Assembly (NCBI GenBank): GCA_023053545.1
Contig: JAKZAN010000007.1
Coordinates: forward strand, 7,068,001 to 7,132,000
From: Lepidurus packardi
Taxonomy: Eukaryota; Arthropoda; Branchiopoda; Notostraca; Triopsidae
Length of the DNA: 64,000 nucleotides
Direction of reading: 5' to 3'
Both the position numbers and the translations under genes were made by a program. The first letter of the stretch is position 1. Each line of letters starts with the position of its first letter. The notes under the pieces were generated by a model. That model saw only the letters and a list, made by a program, of their open reading frames with translations, did no database searches and was not told where the DNA came from. Shown piece by piece: positions 57,007 through 64,000 of this stretch.

Positions 57007-57256
57007 ATCGTTGAGGTTTCAAAATGGCGGTGGCTAACCTTAGACAGGAGTGGCGGTCTTTGGCGGGCAGTTCGAACGTTAATTTCATGATGAAGATATC
57101 GTTGGAGGTTTTCATTATGGCGGTGGCTAAACCTCAGACAGCAGTGGCGGTCTTTGGCGGGCAATTCATGATGAAGATATCGTTGGGGGGTTTTCATTGT
57201 GATGGTGGCTTACCTTAGACAGCAGTGGCGGTCTTTGGCGGGCAATTCACGAAATT
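57007..57256 (+). repeat. Minisatellite, three imperfect copies of about 80-90 bp
   Basis: Units begin at 57007, 57098 and 57179 with ATCGTTG. Each contains GGTGGCT, a CAGACAG-like stretch and GTGGCGGTCTTTGGCGGGCA. Confidence 0.88.
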
Positions 57257-57270
57257 AAGGTCTCAATACT

Positions 57271-57355
57271 CAAAATCACGGAATTCAAGAACGCGAGATC
57301 CAAGATCACGGAATTCAAGAACGCGAGATCCAAGATCACGGAATTCAAGAACGCA
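57271..57355 (+). repeat. 30-bp minisatellite, about 2.8 copies
   Basis: CAAGATCACGGAATTCAAGA followed by ACGCGAGATC repeats at an exact 30-bp period from 57271 (first copy with one mismatch), immediately after the larger repeat array. Confidence 0.92.
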
Positions 57356-57524
57356 ATGCAAATTTAAGAAACAAATGCTATTCTTTTAATGTTTTGGGTA
57401 TTTTTTGTAAATTACGCATCTACCCGGAAAAAAAAAGGTTTAGCATTATTTTAATGCTTTTTAGCTTTTCCTTACGCGACTATCGGTTTGGGAGAACTAC
57501 TCTGTATTTTAAAGCCTGTACTAG

Positions 57525-57752
57525 GTAGTTCGCAGGATTCGTATTCCCTATCAAGAGAGGCACTGGAAGTCCTGCGATATCAGTGGTGTTCAGTGGTGTG
57601 GCTACAACGTCTGGAACCCTGTCTGGAGGGATTGGCTGAGTATCAAAATCAACGAGGTGAGAGACGCCAGCGTTGCTCGCTGGCTAATGGCCAGGGATGC
57701 GAATCTACTGCAGGGGTTTAGTTCTTTGCCAGGACTGGGTAGCAAAGCGAAA
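57525..57752 (+). other. Unrecognised exon-like open frame
   Basis: After a possible acceptor (GTACTAG) an open frame of about 75 codons contains Trp-rich sequence (VQWCGYNVWNPVWRDWL) and VARWLMARDANLLQGFSS, and ends at AAAT/GTAAGT. I do not recognise it. A short frame downstream at 58010-58120 (RRPDPAGNDCDSPFEISVQ) also looks protein-like. These may be pieces of a transposon-derived or lineage-specific gene. Confidence 0.3.
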
Positions 57753-58221
57753 TGTAAGTTTTCTTTTGAATGTGTTTAACAATTTGATTAATTGGTCTTC
57801 TTTTTATCTTATTATCGCTGAAGTGGAAATGAAGAAACAATCTCAGGTGATCCATAGCGGTATTGCCTCGTTCCCATGATGCGAATTTGTCCGCAGCGTG
57901 TCAGAGAAACGCAGATCCTCCATCGTCTAGCTTACAGAAGGTGTATTAGATTCACATATAAATAAGGATGTAATAATAGTGAATTATAATGGAAGAAAGA
58001 CAAACAGTACATGACACAACTTTTGTTAGGCAGAAGACCTGATCCAGCAGGAAATGATTGTGATTCTCCATTCGAAATCAGCGTCCAGGATCGGATCAAT
58101 TTGCTCGTCATTTTCGTAATTTAATTTGGTCCCTTACAAGATTATGGACTCGTCGGCCTTGTGTCAGAATCCGGCGGCCTTCTTTCGAGTCGTCCTTGTG
58201 TCGCGTTCCCATTAGCCCTAG

Positions 58222-58393
58222 GCCCCTTCCAGAAACATTGCACTAGCGCTGTCTTCCAAATCTGCAAAGCACCCTCTGGTTTCGACGCTATGTATTTAAG
58301 TTTTGAGAAGAATTGTTTCATATTTTTTTGTTTCTCCTGTAAAATATATCCCTCCAGAAACATTCTTCTAGTGCTGCCTTCTAAATCTGTTGA
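58222..58393 (+). repeat. Imperfect direct repeat of about 45 bp
   Basis: CCAGAAACATTGCACTAGCG plus the following CTGTCTTCCAAATCTG near 58228 recurs with about seven changes near 58354 (CCAGAAACATTCTTCTAGTG). Confidence 0.7.
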
Positions 58394-58942
58394 AATTTTT
58401 GTTCTGTGACTTTTCTTAGCTCTAAAAATTGGATTCTAATATTGTGCAAATGAGATGTTTTGCTTCCCACTGGAATTCCTTATTTGTTGTACCGAAAAGT
58501 TCCCGTAAAATTTCTGTTTCCAAAATGTCCTTTTTGTATTATTTGTCATTTTTGCAATAAAAACTAAAATTTTGAATATTTTTGCGTGATTTTTCAAAAA
58601 ATCCGCTAGAAAAGGAGGGGTGGTTTCCGAAATGGACGAATCCTATAGGGGGATTCGGCCCAGAAGTGGGCGTGGCTCCTTTTCAAGCAGGGAAAGCGTT
58701 TTCAGGGCTTTTCTCCATAAGGAATAATGCTGTATCAAGGGGGTCCCCTTAAAAAATCGTGAAAAATTGAGAGCCTCGCCCCTTTTCCCTGTTCCCAACT
58801 CCTCTGCTCGGTTTCCTATCCTCGAGTTCGTAATACCGAAGCATCACAATTTCGAATGTGGAAATAGGAACGTTGCCGGGAAGGCACATGGTGCAGGGAA
58901 AGGGAGCTATTTAATATTTCGTTTTTTCGACGAAATAAAGTT

Positions 58943-59009
58943 CCTCGACCGGGAATCGAACAGAGGACCTTTGGGTCATCAGATGTGCGTGTTATCCACG
59001 CGGTCATGG
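58943..59009 (-). pseudogene. tRNA-derived element or tRNA relic
   Basis: On the minus strand a B-box-like GTTCGATTCCC (rc of 58951-58961) follows an A-box-like TGACCGCGTGG at the proper spacing. CATGACC at the 5' end can pair imperfectly with GGTCGAG at the 3' end. The anticodon and T stems do not close, so it is more likely a SINE head or dead tRNA than a working tRNA. Confidence 0.45.
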
Positions 59010-59636
59010 ACATATATACAACAATCGTTGAAACAACTATAAATACAACTTTGAACTGAGCCAGTGTACACTTGGAGGGTAGCACCCATCTTTTGTTCGA
59101 TTTATATCAATTTGACGGTTCACCCATTGGCTTGACTTGCATTCTCTAGAAGTTTGCATTGTATTTATTACTTTCTATTGTGTTTAAAAGTGTAATAAAA
59201 AGCCTTCCTTAATTTTGGATTGTGAGTCAAAATCGTTCGAAATAATTACAAGGCCATTTGTTTGTTTTACAGTATTTTTATTAAAAGCTCACAAATACAA
59301 ATTATCATGTATTACTGTTACCGTAGTTTCAAAACACTAAAAAAAGGGAAAAAAATGGTCTTGACTTTTTTCGATTTCGAAGAAAATTAGATGTAGGAAA
59401 TACATTCGTTTCGCATTGAAGAGGAACACCAGCGCCACGGAGTTCCGGCTCTGTTGATGTGGGACAGCACTCGCAAAGAAGACACTTACTAAGAACAACG
59501 TTCTTAAACGCTCGTTCGAATAACAAATAGGCGTGGTTTAGATTTTGTATGACAAACCTATACAAAATCGGTGAGTTGATAGCACTTGAAAACACAGTCG
59601 TTTCGCATTTCGCGTTTGGTTCGCATTTCGGAGAAA

Positions 59637-59770
59637 TTTCGATACAACTTGATAGAATTTGATACACTTGATTGCGTTTGACACAACTTGATAGTAGTTA
59701 ATAGAAGTTTTGTACAACTTGATGGGATTTGATAGATGATTTGATACAACTTGATACATTTGATAGATTT
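59637..59770 (+). repeat. Degenerate ACAACTTGATAG-type tract
   Basis: About ten loosely repeated units of the form (A/T)GATACAACTTGATAG(A/T)TTTGATA. The spacing is irregular, near 11-13 bp. Confidence 0.7.
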
Positions 59771-60396
59771 TTACTGGCCGTCTTTTAGGCTATCAGTCAA
59801 ATCCGTTTTTCTTTTCTGTATCAAAAGTTTTGGGGCTTACCAAATGCCATAAAGCTCTTCGTTGAACGAATTTGACGGTCAAATTCCCTGCTGACACTAA
59901 ATGGATTTACGACCGACAATCTTAAGACTGTCACAACCTCCCTGCCCTCCACACTTTCCCGCCCCTCATGCCATCGCGTGGGCATTTCCCCACAACGTTT
60001 TGCATTCCGAATAGATAAATTAGGATCTAGGAACTCCAACAACGATGTAATTACTTTCTTTCTCTATTTTATAATCAAGATCTAGTTTCTACAAAATACT
60101 CTATCTGTTAGGGAGTTATGAAACACCTTGCCTACTCACTTGCACTCGTAAAGGAAATGAACAAAACCGAGATTTAACTTTTTCACACTGGATGAGACTG
60201 TTTAGATATGGGTACGATGATTTAAATCGTTTTGTTAGCAAAGAACTACCTTTTTGGCACCGCAACTATAATACAAATGCTACCAGCTAAAAAGGCAAAC
60301 GTAAAAGGAGTTAAGAGTTATTTCAGACCTAGTAGTTTCGGCTCTGTTTCTTAGCTGCTAAGATCTTCAGATGAGAGTAAAGTTAGTAGTTGATCC

Positions 60397-63300
60397 TTAT
60401 TTGCCTCCGTATGTAGGGTTCTTAAAAGTCGACGTCGCTTGCTTGTAAATAGGATTTTCACCAGTATCCCATTTTGCCATTTGACGCTCCTTTTCAAACC
60501 GAGCAAATTCTCTTCGATCGTGAATGGTTGTTAAAAGTTTCCACAACAGTAACAAGGCGAAACCGATGGCAACAATTGCACCAATTACGCCGAGAATAAT
60601 ACCTATTTAAATATGAACACTTAGAAATATTGCTAAACCTTTCAACACTATTTTTACCTAGAACATTAAGCACCGGTGGACATTCTTTGTGTTTCTGTAC
60701 GCGCACAAGAGGCTCGCCTTTCTCCCCATAACCATAGACAAACGTAAACCGACAATCGTCATCGTCGTAGAAAGAACATAATCGTTCAGATTCGTCTTTT
60801 TCTGTAGAGACAATAAGATGATCAGCAAACACTTTAATCATAGTAATTACTACCTTTTACAACTTCTTCCTCGATGGGTACGAACGTACAATTGGCGCAT
60901 TCTTCTTCGGTTAGTTCTCCAGTCTTAAACACCTGACACTGAACACATGCCTTATACTCTTGGCACTTTCCAGGGCAAGTCTAACGACATGGATTGCATT
61001 AGGAGAGTTGTTAATAGTAATAATAACAATAACAATAAAACTTACTGGACACTCCTCACAGAAACGACCAGAGTATCTTCCTTGATCACTTTCGACGCAC
61101 AGACAGACGCCACACTCGCACGTTCCTTTGCCTGAACAGATTTCGCCCCCGCCTGGCGGAATGCAGGTATCATTGGTATCTCGACATGCACAATTCGTGC
61201 CAGTCCATCCAGGTTTGCAAATACATTTGCCACATTCGCATGTGCCCTGTTCCGGACCGGAACAAAGTTGCCCATTATGGTTCTCGCACAGGAAGTTATC
61301 GCATTCGCAATACTGCCCGCTGACAACCTACATATTTCATGAAATACGATATTAAACTGCGTAACTAAAAAAAGAGATAAAAGAGAGATAATAATATACC
61401 TCCAAGGGATTGGAACGAGGATGACATTCACAGACCCCACATGTACAAGTGCCTCGGTCATTACATAGTACGTCCGTTACGTTGTCTTGCCGGCATCCCG
61501 CTTCAAGATCGCCAACTGCGCCTACGTTATTGGCGTCGCACTCGCATGTCCGGCCGAAGTAAGAATCACCACATTCGCATATGCCACACTTAAGTGTTCC
61601 AACTTCGTTACACTCCTCTGCTTGTTCCACGAAACCCTGGAACATCACCAAGTTATATAGGAACTTAAGCTAGAACAAAAATACTTACGGAATTTCCTGG
61701 CCTTTCGCAACCGCAATCGCAAAGCATTTCCAAATCCACCGACATGGATTCGTTAATACCCACAGGGTATATTTGGAAAGTTTGACGCCAATCTTTTGGA
61801 TTGGTAGGGCACGCTGTGACTTGAATCCTGGCTGTAAAATTGACCACAGTGCCTACTTTCAGGCCATCACATTTGTTGGTTGCCACCAACGGACCGTTAC
61901 CCAAACAGGATGAATAATAAGTGACTTTCACTGCGCTACTGGCTGTGTCCTTCAATTCGATTGACGACGTGATTTTCTATAAGCAAAATTCAAGTCAGGA
62001 AATCAAATGTAAAAATCATAAGTTCACTACCATAACACAATAACATAGCAAAAATTTAAAGCAGAAAATTGAACGTAAAAAGTCGTAATTTCTCAATACA
62101 ATATGAATTACTTACGTTATATTGTTCTTGGACCAGCTCGACTACGTTAGAAGAATCTTGAGATAACATTCCTGAGAAAGCTCCTTCTACGTGCTTGCTA
62201 AGTTGTTCATAGACATGAACTTGTTCAGCGGTGACAGCAAAGATCAGATTGATAGTGCTCTCTTTAACTTTTTGATTCACTTGGGATACAGAAGGGTAAT
62301 CCTGGATTGTCGAATGCGTATAACGTCCAGCACCGTCCAAATGACACAATCCGTCATTAGGTTTGACTATTCCACCCAACTATACAAAGGGGGGCAAATT
62401 AATCAGTTAAGACTTTTTCGCTCAGGAAGAGAAGGTAAACAAACGAATATGAAATTCGCACGAAAAAGAGAAAAGAAATGAGCTCATACTTTGCCATCTC
62501 CCGCGTAGTGAAATCCAGCATCCGTTGAGAAGACCAAAAGTCTCCGAGCGCGATCACGCCAGCCGATTTGCTCTTTACAAACCACTGCTTGCATGATGGC
62601 ATCAAAGCCACCTTCAGGAGCATCCAAGTTGCCCGATACGGCAGCTCGGCTTACTTCCGTCTACGCAAACAAAATGTCTTAATAGTCTCGTAAAACAAGG
62701 TGACGATTTTCACCTCGTAAGAGTGCTGAATATGACAGCCCGCATGCATGCATAAAAGCACAAATAGCATGCATCATGCAAGTTTAGTGTGGAGTTATAG
62801 GATGTGTGAAGTAAGGAAAAAAATGCATGCCAAGGACAAGCTGCTTTGTTATAGAAGCCTAAATTTGTCGTGTATTGTAACCACTCCGAATTGGGTTGCC
62901 GAACGTAGTCCACTTACGGCAAAACGAGAAGTATCCACGCTGAGTGGCATGAAATTGGTAAAACCATACGGAGCGGCACATCCTGAGCATGGTTCAATCA
63001 GGCTTTTCGATGTAAAAGAGCCAAAACCAAAAATGGAGAGAAGTAGGAGCAAAAGAGATGCAAAAGGAAGAGAAAATAAATCAATCAGAAACGTCATGGT
63101 TCAAACTTAAATAAACTGGCCACCAAAAATATGAAGGACATCATTTCTAAATCAGATTATGACAAATGGAACCACGTCCTGGCCAAGAAATACATTCCAA
63201 CTGAATCAATGCGTTCCGACATCTATTACCGGTTATAATAAGAATCCTGTAAACCGAAGAGATATGAAAGTTGATTATGAAGAGAAGATACGAGAAGAAG

Positions 63301-64000
63301 TCGAAGTCCAAGCTCAACAAGCCTCAAAAGGGGAACAAGAGGAAGGAAGAAATTAAGAAAACAGATACAAATAATAACATAATAGTTGAGAAAGGCAAGA
63401 AATCGATGGGTTTTGTGGTTCCAGGTCGATCGACTTACAGAAAACCGAGGTGCGTCTTCTGTTAAGGGCATATGGTTCTTGAAGCCATAAGGTGCCTTAC
63501 AACGGTCGCATGGTTCTTCCAACCTTGAGTTTCACAAAATATAAACATACTGCAAATCTATGGCGCTTTGTACCCTTTGCAACCTCATCAAGGAAGAAAA
63601 TGCTGTACGAAAACCCTCAACTTACTTGGCTGGAACGGTGCTCACATATGGCATGACAACTTTGTCTACAAATGAGCCAAAACCCAGACGGAAGTTTGAA
63701 GTAATGTTCTGCATACGCTGTGCTAAAAGAACACCCAATTCGGAGAGTTTGTCTTTGTCATCTTCCATAGATTTGGACAGATCCATAAGGTAATAGAGAT
63801 CCACGGGATAATCCTCAGCTTGGGCATACTGCAGCTGGATATCATACGACTCCTCTGGCAGAAAGACAATAATTTTTTTAAGCTCAGAATACGAATTAAT
63901 AGAAGAGTGTGTAAACTTACGGACGCGAAGCTTAAGAGATACTCTTTGGGGACGAATTTGGACTGCTTCTCGGCTTTTGCTACCTTTGCTGAGTGCCAAG
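60397..64000 (-). CDS. mys: Integrin beta subunit, betaPS/myospheroid type (5' end outside window)
   Basis: Exons in transcript order: >64000-63921, 63854-63626, then 63523-63439 or 63002-62918, 62660-62490, 62379-62116, 61976-61689, 61636-61400, 61327-61046, 60980-60854, 60801-60658, 60602-60397. The sequence starts before the betaI domain, with the MIDAS motif DLSKS in [13 protein letters not shown]. Conserved blocks are [30 protein letters not shown] and [18 protein letters not shown] hybrid region, Cys-rich I-EGF repeats and a beta-tail follow, then one transmembrane helix ([24 protein letters not shown]). The cytoplasmic tail begins [19 protein letters not shown] and has two talin/kindlin motifs, NPIY and NPTY. 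It pairs with alpha chains as a receptor for extracellular matrix. Alternative exons are listed separately. Confidence 0.96.
62918..63002 (-). other. Integrin beta alternative exon, distal copy (85 nt)
   Basis: Second in transcript order. It encodes [18 protein letters not shown] then [10 protein letters not shown], is bounded by an AAAAG acceptor and a GTAAGT donor, enters in phase 2 and leaves in phase 0. It aligns end to end with the proximal copy. The acceptor lacks a strong pyrimidine tract, which suits regulated splicing. Confidence 0.88.
63003..63438 (-). other. Intron between the two alternative integrin exons
   Basis: 436 bp separating the two 85-nt exons. No further exon copy was found in it. 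Its transcript-strand sequence is T/C-rich and could host splicing regulators. Confidence 0.5.
63439..63523 (-). other. Integrin beta alternative exon, proximal copy (85 nt)
   Basis: First in transcript order. It encodes [18 protein letters not shown] then [10 protein letters not shown] in the betaI domain. It has the same 85-nt length and phases as the distal copy, and a GTAAGT donor. Either copy joins in frame to the next exon ([18 protein letters not shown]). Confidence 0.9.

Larger units (their letters stand above)
54981..60396. other. Repeat-rich spacer between MRPL17 and integrin beta
   Basis: 5.4 kb with no gene I can name. It contains two minisatellites, direct repeats, a tRNA-like relic and a TTGATA-rich tract, each listed separately. 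A plus-strand open frame at about 57525-57752 ending at a good donor is the only coding-like stretch noticed. Confidence 0.5.

Noticed and set aside
62748..63110. 120-codon plus-strand frame over the integrin locus
   Set aside because: It is the antisense shadow of the distal alternative integrin exon and its flanks.

Overview
The window is animal nuclear DNA. It carries ten protein-coding genes broken by many short GT-AG introns (mostly 45-100 bp), reconstructed here exon by exon from reading frame, splice sites and family conservation. The gene set (a myospheroid-type integrin beta, Wallenda/DLK, Crag/DENND4, an OIG-4-like Ig protein), the conservation of the Drosophila-style alternative integrin exon, and degenerate TTAGG tracts point to an arthropod. 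The compact introns would suit a crustacean or another non-insect arthropod, but the sequence does not settle the lineage.

Layout, left to right. 1-2177 (+): 3' part of a calpain whose catalytic His and Asn are replaced. 2775-8279 (+): complete Rho-associated kinase (22 exons, 1361 aa). 9539-19787 (+): LARP4/4B-type RNA-binding protein with a PAM2-like motif, La motif and RRM; two consecutive introns hold paralogous H/ACA-type snoRNA candidates. 19788-25753: about 6 kb with no recognisable gene. 25754-30691 (+): dual leucine-zipper kinase (MAP3K12/13, Wallenda). 31334-31650: MITE-like inverted-repeat element. 32572-41232 (+): DENND4/Crag Rab GEF (32 exons, 1912 aa). 42061-48418 (+): procollagen lysyl hydroxylase PLOD with a duplicated 147-nt exon. 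45051-45892 (-): an OIG-4-like secreted Ig-domain gene nested antisense in a PLOD intron. 49430-52962 (+): pyruvate dehydrogenase phosphatase regulatory subunit. 54362-54980 (-): mitochondrial ribosomal protein bL17m. 54981-60396: repeat-rich spacer with minisatellites and a tRNA-like relic. 60397-64000 (-): integrin beta, 5' end beyond the window, with two mutually exclusive 85-nt exons.

The genes do not form one pathway. Themes are cytoskeleton and adhesion (ROCK, integrin, calpain), collagen and extracellular matrix (PLOD, integrin), neuronal signalling (DLK, the OIG-4-like protein), trafficking (DENND4), RNA biology (LARP4 and its intronic snoRNA candidates) and mitochondria (PDPR, bL17m).

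The most interesting items are the snoRNA pair with compensatory base changes, the two tandem alternative-exon pairs (integrin and PLOD), the nested Ig gene and the inactive calpain. Exon boundaries were read by eye. They keep frame throughout each gene, but no transcript evidence was available.
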